DNA from: Nocardioides sp. Soil797
GTDB taxonomy: Bacteria; Actinomycetota; Actinomycetes; Propionibacteriales; Nocardioidaceae
Reading direction: 5' to 3'
Assembly: GCA_001429555.1 (NCBI GenBank)
Contig: LMSR01000011.1
Location: 125,462-189,461, forward strand
DNA length: 64,000 nucleotides
Part shown: positions 56,675 through 64,000 of the stretch, one piece after another
How the letters are laid out: each line of letters starts with the position of its first letter
How positions within the stretch are numbered: position 1 is the stretch's first letter
Notes under the pieces: model-generated
Databases searched by the model: none
Told to the model about the DNA's origin: nothing
Seen by the model: only the letters and a program-made list of their open reading frames with translations
Program-made: the position numbers and the translations under genes

Positions 56675-59134
56675 TCAGAGTTTCTCGACAGGTGCGTAGC
56701 GCAGCAGCAGCCGCTTGACCCCCTCCGAGCCGAAGTCGATCGAGGCAACCGCCTTGTCGGCGGCACCTTCGACCGAAACCACGGTGCCGAGCCCGAAGGA
56801 GTCGTGGACGACCCGGTCCCCCGGATCGAGTGAGGGAATCTCGCGGGCCGGCTTGGCCTTCTTCGACGCATCGAGCCGGGCAGCAGCGCTTCCGAAGTTG
56901 CGACGCCCCGCTGCCGTGGGGGCGCCGAAGTCGACCCCCGGCGACGAGCCGTAGTTGGGCCGGTTCCACGAGGTCTGTGCGCCGGCCGTGCGTTCCCACT
57001 CGATCAGGGTTGCCGGGATCTCGTCGAGGAAGCGGGAGGCCGGATTGTGCGAGGGAGCGCCCCAGGCTGAGCGCATCACCGCGCGCGAGAGGAACAGTCG
57101 CTCGCGCGCCCGGGTCACGCCGACGTACGCCAGTCGACGCTCCTCTTCGAGCTCAGGCTTGTCACCCAGCGAGCGCATGTGCGGGAAGACGCCGTCCTCC
57201 ATGCCGGTCAGGAACACCACGGGGAACTCGAGCCCCTTGGCGGTGTGGAGCGTCATCATCGTGACCACACCCTGGGTGTCGGCCTCATCGACCTCGTCGC
57301 CCTCCTCGGGCGGCGGCGGGATCTGGTCAGCATCAGCAACCAGGGCCACCCGCTCGAGGAAGTCACCCAGTCCGGGCTTCTCGGTGCCGCTCACGGTGTC
57401 GTCAGGATCGGCCGGGTCGGCCGACGGCCCGGCGATCGGGTCGTCGGAGAACTCACGGGCCACGGCGACGAGCTCCGCGAGGTTCTCCACCCGGGTCTCG
57501 TCCTGGGGGTCGTCCGAGGCCTCGAGCTCGGCGAGATAGCCGGACTTGTCGAGCACCGACTCGAGGATCACGTCGGGCCGCTCCCCCGCGTCGACCATCG
57601 ACTGCAGCTCCTCGACCATGCCGACGAACCCGCGGATCGCGTTGTGTGAACGGGTGGCGATGCCGGGCGCCTCGTCGGCCCGCCGCAGGGCCTCCCAGAA
57701 CAGGATGCGCTCGCGTTCGGCGTACGCCGAGACACAGGCCTCGGCACGGTCGCCGATGCCCCGCTTGGGGGTGTTGAGCACCCGGCGCAGGGAGATCTCG
57801 TCGGCGGGGTTGGCCAGCATGCGCAGGTAGGCCAGGGCGTCACGGACCTCCTTGCGCTCGTAGAACCGGACGCCCCCGACCACCTTGTAGGGCTGGCCGG
57901 TGCGGATGAAGACCTCTTCGAAGACTCGCGACTGCGCGTTGGTGCGATAGAAGACCGCCACGTCGCCGGGGCGCGCGTCATTGGAGTCGGTGAGCTTGTC
58001 GATCTGCTCCGAGACGAAGCGGGCCTCGTCACGCTCGTCGTCGGCGACGTAGCCGATGATCTTCGCGCCGTCACCGGCCTGGGACCAGAGCCTTTTCGGC
58101 TTGCGACCGGCGTTGTTGCCGATCACCGAGTTGGCCGCCTCGAGGATGGTCTGGGTGGAGCGATAGTTCTGCTCGAGCAGGATCGAGGTGGCGTCGGGAA
58201 AGTCCTGCTCGAAGTCGAGGATGTTGCGGATGTTGGCACCGCGGAAGGCATAGATCGACTGGTCGGCATCACCCACCACCATCAACTCTGCCGGCGGCAC
58301 CCTCTCGCCGCCGGACTCGAACCCGTGCACGTCGCCCTCGGGGTCATCGGCGCAGAGCTGGCCGATCAGTGCGTACTGCGCGTGGTTGGTGTCCTGGTAC
58401 TCATCCACGAGCACGTGGCGGAACCGGCGGCGATAGACCTCGCGCACCTCGGGAAACGCCTGGAAGATGTGCACGGTCAGCATGATGATGTCGTCGAAGT
58501 CGACGGCATTCGCGTCGCGCAGCCGCCGCTGGTAGAGCGCGTACGCCGCGGCGTAGTGCTCCTCGAAGCTGTTCTTCGTGTCCTTGGCGGCGTCTTCCGG
58601 GTCCTTGAGCTCGTTCTTCTGGTTGGAGACCCAGTTGAGCACGGCGCGTGGCTGGTAGCGCTTGGGATCGAGGTCGAGGTCCTGGCAGACCAGGGTCATC
58701 AGGCGCTTGGAGTCGGCGGAGTCATAGATCGAGAACGTCGACTTGTAGCCGCGTCCGTCGAGATTCAGCTTGTCGATCTCCTTGCGGAGGATGCGCACGC
58801 AGGCGGAGTGGAACGTCGAGACCCACATGATGCGGGCTCGTTTGCCGACCAGGTCCTCGACGCGTTCCTTCATCTCGGCGGCGGCCTTGTTTGTGAAGGT
58901 GATGGCCAGGATCGAGCCGGGGTGGGCCTTGCGCTCACGGATCAACCAGGCGATGCGACGGGTCAGCACCCGGGTCTTGCCGGACCCCGCACCGGCCACC
59001 ACGAGCAGGGGTCGGCCGGCGTGGATGACGGCCGCGCGTTGTGGGTCGTTGAGGCCCTCGAGGAGTGCCTCGTTGGACGGGGTGCGGGCAGGCTCGACGG
59101 ACTCGAGGCCGGGGATCGGAAATGAAGAACTCAT
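56675..59134 (-). CDS. pcrA: ATP-dependent DNA helicase PcrA/UvrD type
   Basis: 819 residues. Superfamily 1A 3'-5' helicase for repair and replication restart. Motif I GAGSGKTRV, motif II DEYQDTN, motif IV QNYRSTQTI, motif V MTLHTAKGLEFP and motif VI VTRARERLFLS are all visible in order. The C-terminal Tudor-like part (DRVVHDSFGLGTVVSVEGA...) that binds RNA polymerase in PcrA is present. Start at 59134 (MSSSFPIPGLESV). Monocistronic by position. Confidence 0.96.
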   Translation of the reverse strand: MSSSFPIPGLESVEPARTPSNEALLEGLNDPQRAAVIHAGRPLLVVAGAGSGKTRVLTRRIAWLIRERKAHPGSILAITFTNKAAAEMKERVEDLVGKRARIMWVSTFHSACVRILRKEIDKLNLDGRGYKSTFSIYDSADSKRLMTLVCQDLDLDPKRYQPRAVLNWVSNQKNELKDPEDAAKDTKNSFEEHYAAAYALYQRRLRDANAVDFDDIIMLTVHIFQAFPEVREVYRRRFRHVLVDEYQDTNHAQYALIGQLCADDPEGDVHGFESGGERVPPAELMVVGDADQSIYAFRGANIRNILDFEQDFPDATSILLEQNYRSTQTILEAANSVIGNNAGRKPKRLWSQAGDGAKIIGYVADDERDEARFVSEQIDKLTDSNDARPGDVAVFYRTNAQSRVFEEVFIRTGQPYKVVGGVRFYERKEVRDALAYLRMLANPADEISLRRVLNTPKRGIGDRAEACVSAYAERERILFWEALRRADEAPGIATRSHNAIRGFVGMVEELQSMVDAGERPDVILESVLDKSGYLAELEASDDPQDETRVENLAELVAVAREFSDDPIAGPSADPADPDDTVSGTEKPGLGDFLERVALVADADQIPPPPEEGDEVDEADTQGVVTMMTLHTAKGLEFPVVFLTGMEDGVFPHMRSLGDKPELEEERRLAYVGVTRARERLFLSRAVMRSAWGAPSHNPASRFLDEIPATLIEWERTAGAQTSWNRPNYGSSPGVDFGAPTAAGRRNFGSAAARLDASKKAKPAREIPSLDPGDRVVHDSFGLGTVVSVEGAADKAVASIDFGSEGVKRLLLRYAPVEKL

Positions 59135-59179
59135 GCTCCGGCCACCCTATGTCGCAGCACCGACGACGCCGATAGCGAC

Positions 59180-59262
59180 GGTGGTCGAGCAGCGAGCGTC
59201 TCGAAACCACCCCAGCCCCACCGAGGGCTCGAGACGGTGGCCGCGCAACCTCCTCGACCACC
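59180..59262. repeat. REP-like element, double copy 4
   Basis: Two units in opposite orientation: GGTGGTCGAGCAGCGAG... with GTCTCGAAACCACC (59180-59211), then GCTCGAGACGGTGG... with CTCGACCACC (59227-59262). Fills the gap between pcrA and the GAF-HTH gene. Confidence 0.7.
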
Positions 59263-59270
59263 GGCGGAGG

Positions 59271-60443
59271 TCAGTCGCGTACGACGGTCAGCGCCACACC
59301 GTCACCGAGCCGATACGGCTGGGTGGCCAACAGTGCACCGAGGGTTCGGCGCATCCGCGAGATCTCGGCCCGGACCGACACCTGGTGGTCGGCGTCACCG
59401 TGCAACTTCCGGCTCAGGTCACTTGCAGTGAGCCCCGTCGGCCCGGCAGCGGCCAGCAAGGACAACAACTCCGCATGTCGCGGCGACAACGCGGCCCGCC
59501 ACGGGGCATCGGGCCCGCGCACCTCCAGCGTCGCTGGCGACGTACGCAGGTCGAGGGTGGCCGCGAACAGCGTCTCCCCCGACGTGCGTGGCCTGATCAA
59601 CCAGCCGCCACGCAGCCTCTCGGGCAGGCACAGCCCCAGGCCGGGCACGGCGATCACCCGATCGGTCTGCGGCACCTCCACCCGGTCCTGCACGGCGACA
59701 CCCTGGTGAGCCGCGACCCAGCCGTGGTCGTCGACGACCAGCAGTGGGCTGCTGACCCCGGTCAGCAGCGGCTCCACCGAGCGCCGGAGCTGCTCGAGCC
59801 CCTCGCCGTGGTGCCGCCACAGCCGGGACTCCGCCAACCGCACCGATGCCGTCACCAAGGCTTCGATGGCTGGGTGCAGCGACAGCGCCGGTCCGCTCAC
59901 GTCGACGACACCGAGCAAGGATCCGTCGATCGGGTCGTGGATCGGTGACGCCGAGCAGTACCACGGCACCTGGGCGTTCTCGAAGTGCTCGGCGGAGAAC
60001 AGCTGGACCGGCGCGGCCTCCTCCAGTGCGGTGCCGATCGCATTGGTGCCGACCGCGCGCTCGGTCCAGGTGGCGCCCTCGGCGAACCCGAGCACGTCGG
60101 CCTGCCGGCGTACTCGCGTCGCCCCGCTGCGCCAGAGCACGACGCCGGACGCGTCGCAGACCACGACCAGGTAGTTGGAGGCGTCGGCGGCACCGGCGAG
60201 CAGCTCTCGGATCTCGTCGATGACCAGGGACAACCGCGACGCCCGTCGTCGTTCCTCGACCGCCGCCACGGGCAACGGCTCGCGGCCGTTCCTCCCGTCA
60301 GGGTCGACGCCGAGGCCGAGCACCCGCGACCAGGAGCGCGCCACCACCGCCCGCGGCCTCTCGGTCGGAGTGGAGCCGGAGAGCACGGCGTCGTGGATCC
60401 TGACCAGGTCGCGGGCCCGCATCGCAAGGTCGTGCGTGGCCAT
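59271..60443 (-). CDS. GAF-domain transcription regulator with winged-helix C-terminus
   Basis: 390 residues from the ATG at 60443 (MATHDLAMRARD). Residues about 90-230 form a GAF-type sensor with the ATWTERAVGTNAIGTAL motif seen in AcoR-like activators. The C-terminal domain (about 330-390: SPRHAELLSLLAAAGPTGLTASDLSRKLHG...) is a winged HTH rather than the Fis-type helix of AcoR, and there is no AAA+ domain, so it should not need sigma-54. Divergent from the FAD monooxygenase by 144 bases, so probably its regulator. Confidence 0.82.
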   Translation of the reverse strand: MATHDLAMRARDLVRIHDAVLSGSTPTERPRAVVARSWSRVLGLGVDPDGRNGREPLPVAAVEERRRASRLSLVIDEIRELLAGAADASNYLVVVCDASGVVLWRSGATRVRRQADVLGFAEGATWTERAVGTNAIGTALEEAAPVQLFSAEHFENAQVPWYCSASPIHDPIDGSLLGVVDVSGPALSLHPAIEALVTASVRLAESRLWRHHGEGLEQLRRSVEPLLTGVSSPLLVVDDHGWVAAHQGVAVQDRVEVPQTDRVIAVPGLGLCLPERLRGGWLIRPRTSGETLFAATLDLRTSPATLEVRGPDAPWRAALSPRHAELLSLLAAAGPTGLTASDLSRKLHGDADHQVSVRAEISRMRRTLGALLATQPYRLGDGVALTVVRD

Positions 60444-60587
60444 GGACCCACGATACGGGCAGGTTGTGACCGGGGCCACAGGCGTACGACGCGTGGACCC
60501 GGCCCGTTGCAACCTCGTGCAACCCTGTTCCCGCGTCCGTTCCTCCTGTGTGCTGGCTCACACGCAGCACCGAGCGAAGGAGCCACC

Positions 60588-62411
60588 ATGACACAGACAC
60601 TCGAGCCACGGACCGAAGTGGCCGACACACCCCAGGCACGCGTCGAGGCCTGGTTCGCCGACCTGGAGGCGTCGTTCCGAACCGGTGACGCGACCGCCAC
60701 CGCGCAGCTCTTCGCCACCACCTGCTACTGGCGTGACCTGGTCGCGTTCTCCTGGAACCTCACCACCGCCGAGGGTCGCGACGAGGTCGCCGAGCTGGTC
60801 GACAGCACGACGGCCGACGCCAGCGGCTTCCGTACCGAGGAGGCCCCGGAGGAGGCGGACGGCGTGATCACCGCGTGGTTCACCTTCGAGACCGCGGTCG
60901 GCCGCGGACGGGGCCTGCTCCGGTTGGTCGACGAGGACGGTCCGAAGGCATGGACGTTCCTGACCACCCTCCACGAGCTCAAGGGACACGAGGAGCCACG
61001 CGGCCAGGCCCGGCCGATGGGCGCCGAGCACGGCGCCACGAAGGATCGCATCACCTGGGCGGAGAAGCGCCGTCAGGAGGACGAGGCCCTGGGCACCAGC
61101 ACCCAGCCCTTCGTGCTGGTCATCGGAGGCGGACAGGGTGGCATCGCCCTGGGTGCACGCCTGCGCCAGCTCGACGTACCGGCTCTGGTCATCGACAGGT
61201 ACGACCGGCCCGGCGACCAGTGGCGCGGCCGCTACAAGTCCCTGTGCCTGCACGACCCGGTCTGGTACGACCACCTGCCCTACCTCAAGTTCCCCGACAA
61301 CTGGCCGGTGTTCGCACCCAAGGACAAGGTCGCCGACTGGCTGGAGTCCTACACGAAGGTGATGGAGGTTCCCTACTGGTCGCGCACCGAGGCCCGGCAC
61401 GCGTCGTACGACGAGAGCACCGGCGAGTGGACCGTCGACATCGTCCGCGACGGCGAGCCGCTGACCCTGCACCCCAAGCACCTCGTGCTGGCCACCGGGA
61501 TGAGCGGCAAGCCGAACGTCCCGGTGTTCCCGGGCGCCGACGTGTTCGCCGGCGAGCAGCACCACTCGTCGGCGCACCCCGGCCCCGACGCGTACGCCGG
61601 CAAGAAGGTCGTCGTCATCGGCAGCAACAACTCCGCCTTCGACATCTGCGGGGCGCTGTGGGAGCACGACGCCGACGTGACGATGGTGCAACGCTCCTCG
61701 ACGCACATCGTCAAGAGCAACACCCTGATGGACATCGGGCTGGGCGACCTCTACTCGGAGCGGGCGCTGGCCAACGGCGTGACCACCGAGAAGGCAGACC
61801 TGATCTTCGCCTCACTCCCCTATCGGATCATGCACGAGTTCCAGATCCCGCTCTACGACAAGATGCGTGAGATCGACAAGGACTTCTATGACCGGATGGA
61901 GAAGGCCGGGTTCGAGCTCGACTTCGGTGACGACGGGTCGGGGCTGTTCCTGAAGTACCTGCGTCGCGGCTCCGGCTACTACATCGACGTCGGCTCCGCC
62001 GAGCTGGTCGCCGACGGCCAGGTGAAGCTGGCGCACGGCAACGTCGACCACCTGACCGAGCACACCGTCGTGCTCGAGGACGGCACCGAGCTCGAGGCCG
62101 ACCTGGTCGTCTACGCGACCGGCTACGGCTCGATGAACGGGTGGGCCGCCGACCTGATCAGCCAGGAGGTCGCCGACAAGGTCGGCAAGGTGTGGGGGCT
62201 GGGCTCGGAGACCACGAAGGACCCCGGTCCCTGGGAGGGCGAGCAGCGCAACATGTGGAAGCCGACCCAGCAGGAGAACCTGTGGTTCCACGGCGGCAAC
62301 CTGCACCAGTCACGGCACTACTCGCTCTACCTGGCGTTGCAGCTGAAGGCTCGGCAGGTCGGCATCGACACTCCCGTGCACCGGTTGGCCGAGGTGCACC
62401 ACACCAGCTGA
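60588..62411 (+). CDS. SnoaL-like domain fused to an FAD-dependent monooxygenase
   Basis: 607 residues from the ATG at 60588 with GAAGGAG 5 bases upstream. Residues 1 to about 145 form a SnoaL/NTF2-like cup (RVEAWFADLEASFRTGDATATAQLF). Residues about 170-600 are a flavin monooxygenase: FAD Rossmann GGGQGGIALGARL, NADPH Rossmann GSNNSAFDICGAL, and the YATGYGSMNGW motif near the end. Should oxygenate a small organic substrate with NADPH and O2. Same-chain pairing of the two domains is known for some actinobacterial enzymes, but the substrate is not known. Confidence 0.9.
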   Translation: MTQTLEPRTEVADTPQARVEAWFADLEASFRTGDATATAQLFATTCYWRDLVAFSWNLTTAEGRDEVAELVDSTTADASGFRTEEAPEEADGVITAWFTFETAVGRGRGLLRLVDEDGPKAWTFLTTLHELKGHEEPRGQARPMGAEHGATKDRITWAEKRRQEDEALGTSTQPFVLVIGGGQGGIALGARLRQLDVPALVIDRYDRPGDQWRGRYKSLCLHDPVWYDHLPYLKFPDNWPVFAPKDKVADWLESYTKVMEVPYWSRTEARHASYDESTGEWTVDIVRDGEPLTLHPKHLVLATGMSGKPNVPVFPGADVFAGEQHHSSAHPGPDAYAGKKVVVIGSNNSAFDICGALWEHDADVTMVQRSSTHIVKSNTLMDIGLGDLYSERALANGVTTEKADLIFASLPYRIMHEFQIPLYDKMREIDKDFYDRMEKAGFELDFGDDGSGLFLKYLRRGSGYYIDVGSAELVADGQVKLAHGNVDHLTEHTVVLEDGTELEADLVVYATGYGSMNGWAADLISQEVADKVGKVWGLGSETTKDPGPWEGEQRNMWKPTQQENLWFHGGNLHQSRHYSLYLALQLKARQVGIDTPVHRLAEVHHTS

Positions 62412-62415
62412 CGCC

Positions 62416-62535
62416 CGATAGTCCCTGACGTTCCGGTCCTCCGATTGCGATAGTCCCTGACGTTCCGGTCCTCGCAAGGACCGGAACGTCAGGGACTATC
62501 CGTCGATGGGGACCGAAACGTCAGGGAGTATCGAG
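62416..62535. terminator. Four-copy hairpin region between convergent genes
   Basis: The 25-bp unit GATAGTCCCTGACGTTCCGG... occurs twice direct (62416-62441, 62448-62473) and twice inverted (62477-62500, about 62508-62534, the last with mismatches). The inner pair makes a perfect 24-bp stem (62449-62472 with 62477-62500) around a CGCA loop. It should stop transcription from both sides. Confidence 0.85.
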
Positions 62536-62542
62536 GGAAGGG

Positions 62543-62902
62543 TCAGGCAGCGTGCGCCGAGGACCAGAAGATCGCGACGCCGACGTTGACCAGGGTCAGC
62601 GCGAAGATGCCGCAGAAGAGGCCCGCGGAGATCTTGGGCTTGCGCAGGTTGGCCATCACCAGGGCGAGGATGACCAGGCCGATGACCAGCTTCACACCGA
62701 TCTTCGCGTGGTTGACGTCGCCGTCCCCAGCCTCGAGGACGCCGGTCAGCGCCAGACCGGCCAGGAACGCGGTGCCGGCACCGTCACGCATGAGGCCGTT
62801 GACCGACTTGTCGGCGCTGCGGGCCTGCACGAGGAGGCCGCCGAAGAGTGCCGCGAAGCCGAGGAGGTGCACGAAGAGCAGAACCTGCCGCAGGATGTCC
62901 AT
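62543..62902 (-). CDS. Small four-helix membrane protein
   Basis: 119 residues, about four helices (LLFVHLLGFAALFGGLLVQA first, ending TLVNVGVAIFWSS), few charges. The FVHLLGF opening resembles small membrane proteins of actinobacteria; no catalytic motif and no named family. It is alone on its strand, 63 bases downstream of the USP gene stop. Confidence 0.75.
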   Translation of the reverse strand: MDILRQVLLFVHLLGFAALFGGLLVQARSADKSVNGLMRDGAGTAFLAGLALTGVLEAGDGDVNHAKIGVKLVIGLVILALVMANLRKPKISAGLFCGIFALTLVNVGVAIFWSSAHAA

Positions 62903-62965
62903 GCCCGGATGCTATCCGGCACTGCGGACGGCCGGCCTCCCCGGCCGCACGTCACGTGGCCGGGC

Positions 62966-63643
62966 TCACTTCTTGGCGTTGGTCCCCTTGGCAGCCGTCT
63001 TCTTGGCCGGCGCCTTCCTGGTCGCGGTCGCCGTTGTGGAGGCCGCCTTCTTGACAGCAGTCTTCTTCGCGGCGGCCGCAGTGCCTGAGCTCGCCTTCTT
63101 GGCCGGCGCCTTCTTGGCGGGCGGCTTCTTGTGGGTCATCTTCGCGGCAGCCTTCTTGGCCGCGTCGCGAGTTGAGCCACGCGACTTCTTCGCCGGGCGT
63201 ACGACGAGCACCGGGCACGGCGCGTAGTGCTGCACGCGCTGGGCCGTGCTGCCCATCAACACGGTGTCGCTCAGGCCGCGTCCACCGGCTGCGATCACGA
63301 CCAGCCCGGCGCCGTACTGCTTGGCTGCCTTGATGATCTCGCTGCCCGGTGACCCACCACGGATCCGCTTGTGCACCTTGCCCTCCCAGCCATCGAAGAC
63401 GGCTGCGATCGCATCGACGGCATCGGTTGCGGCCTGGCGCGCCGAGGGGTCCTCCCCCGGAGCCTTCTGCGACTTCGACTTCGGTGACAGGTCACTGGCG
63501 AACCCGACCGCAGCCAGTGGGCGGATCACGGCGACGATCGAGATCTCGGTGATCTTCTTCGGGTCGGCGAACGACTTGAACTGCTTGGCCGCGGTCAGGG
63601 ACTGGCGCGAACCATCCGTTGCGATGACGACGTGCATGCTCAC
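62966..63643 (-). CDS. Universal stress protein with histone H1-like Lys/Ala tail
   Basis: 225 residues. The GTG at 63643 has GGGAG 5 bases upstream; an ATG two codons later also fits. Residues 1-150 form a USP domain (VVIATDGSRQSLTAA; ATP-loop-like GGRGLSDTVLMGST; PCPVLVVRPAKK). Residues 151-225 are almost only Lys, Ala, Pro, Thr and Ser in AKK repeats (PAKKAPAKKASSGT, VKKAAS, APAKKTAAK), like the tails of H1 or actinobacterial HupS/Lsr2-type DNA-binding proteins. Probably a cytosolic protein that also binds nucleic acid (inference). Confidence 0.87.
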   Translation of the reverse strand: MSMHVVIATDGSRQSLTAAKQFKSFADPKKITEISIVAVIRPLAAVGFASDLSPKSKSQKAPGEDPSARQAATDAVDAIAAVFDGWEGKVHKRIRGGSPGSEIIKAAKQYGAGLVVIAAGGRGLSDTVLMGSTAQRVQHYAPCPVLVVRPAKKSRGSTRDAAKKAAAKMTHKKPPAKKAPAKKASSGTAAAAKKTAVKKAASTTATATRKAPAKKTAAKGTNAKK

Positions 63644-63771
63644 TCACGCTCCCGTGCTGGGGGTAGGTGCAACTCATCGCACCGTGAAGAGACCCGATTG
63701 TCAATCAACCGCGCAGGCAGTACGCCGACCAACTCGACGTGGCCTCGATCGTCGCGGCAGGCAAGGACTCG

Positions 63772-64000
63772 TCAGAGGAGGCGACGGTCCGAGGCCCAAC
63801 GGGTGAGCTCGTGACGCGAGGAGAGCTGCAGCTTGCGCAAGACCGACGACATGTGGGTCTCCACGGTCTTCACCGAGATGAACAGTTCCTTGGCGACTTC
63901 CTTGTAGGCGTAGCCGCGGGCGATCAGCCGCATCACCTCCCGCTCCCGCTCGGTCAAGCGGTCGAGGTCCTCGTCGACCGCGGCCACCTCGATGGACCCG
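63772..64000 (-). CDS. LuxR-type regulator (N-terminus beyond window)
   Basis: Only the C-terminal 75 residues are visible; the frame is open to the window edge, so the start is outside. It holds the LuxR/FixJ helix-turn-helix: LTEREREVMRLIARGYAYKEVAKELFIS then VKTVETHMSSVLRKLQL. Likely the output domain of a response regulator. The likely direction of transcription is toward the USP gene, whose start is 128 bases downstream. Confidence 0.9.
   Translation of the reverse strand, partial: GSIEVAAVDEDLDRLTEREREVMRLIARGYAYKEVAKELFISVKTVETHMSSVLRKLQLSSRHELTRWASDRRLL

Overview
This 64 kb window is ordinary chromosome of a high-GC actinobacterium. Codon use, the many GTG starts, 4-bp gene overlaps (ATGA/GTGA), a monomeric NADP isocitrate dehydrogenase, a two-subunit methylmalonyl-CoA mutase, a three-gene sdhCAB and a gene order like that of the Streptomyces sucCD/purNH/folD/mdh region all point there. 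A Nocardioides-type (Propionibacteriales) organism is my best guess, as inference only. I see no rRNA, tRNA, CRISPR array, prophage, transposase or origin. No gap between genes exceeds about 260 bases.

Layout: 1-15.1 kb is a nucleoside uptake and salvage region. It holds an aldehyde dehydrogenase pair (probably after an off-window deoC), adenosine deaminase, thymidine phosphorylase, cytidine deaminase, a BMP-type nucleoside ABC importer and an M20 amidohydrolase, with a VWA protein, a P-loop kinase and a papain/C39-like small protein in between. 15.2-20.3 kb is the mutA-mutB-meaB operon. 20.3-27 kb carries a membrane protein, a GT4 glycosyltransferase, a YibE/F protein and sdhCAB. 27-36.8 kb holds YihY, LigT, TrpS, small membrane proteins, an MFS pump, a single-chain double ABC exporter and a lipoprotein. 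36.9-49.2 kb is central metabolism and purine/C1 synthesis: icd, aquaporin, mdh, DUF3017-folD, MFS, purN-purH and a DUF6350-like protein. 49.3-53.1 kb is a sigma-factor/receptor locus. 53.2-64 kb holds sucCD, an M23 peptidase, PcrA helicase, a GAF-HTH regulator divergent from a SnoaL-FAD monooxygenase, a universal stress protein with a histone-like tail and a cut-off LuxR-type regulator.

The genes connect in two main ways. Nucleosides imported by the BMP transporter would be deaminated (cdd, add) and phosphorolysed (deoA), with the deoxyribose part leaving through the aldehyde dehydrogenase pair. Propionyl-CoA carbon enters the TCA cycle through MutAB/MeaB as succinyl-CoA and is handled by SucCD, SdhCAB and Mdh encoded nearby.

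The least ordinary material is: (1) the 49.3-53.1 kb locus, where a sigma-like protein fused to a membrane-anchored two-repeat exodomain sits beside a separate ECF sigma factor plus a membrane protein of the same exodomain plan; (2) several intergenic palindromic repeat families, including a 46-nt perfect palindrome present twice between convergent genes, a diverged 90-bp element inverted around folD, and a REP-like element in four places; (3) an identical 14-bp operator-like palindrome upstream of icd and of an MFS gene; (4) disordered or repeat tails on an aquaporin, a USP and a DUF3017 protein.
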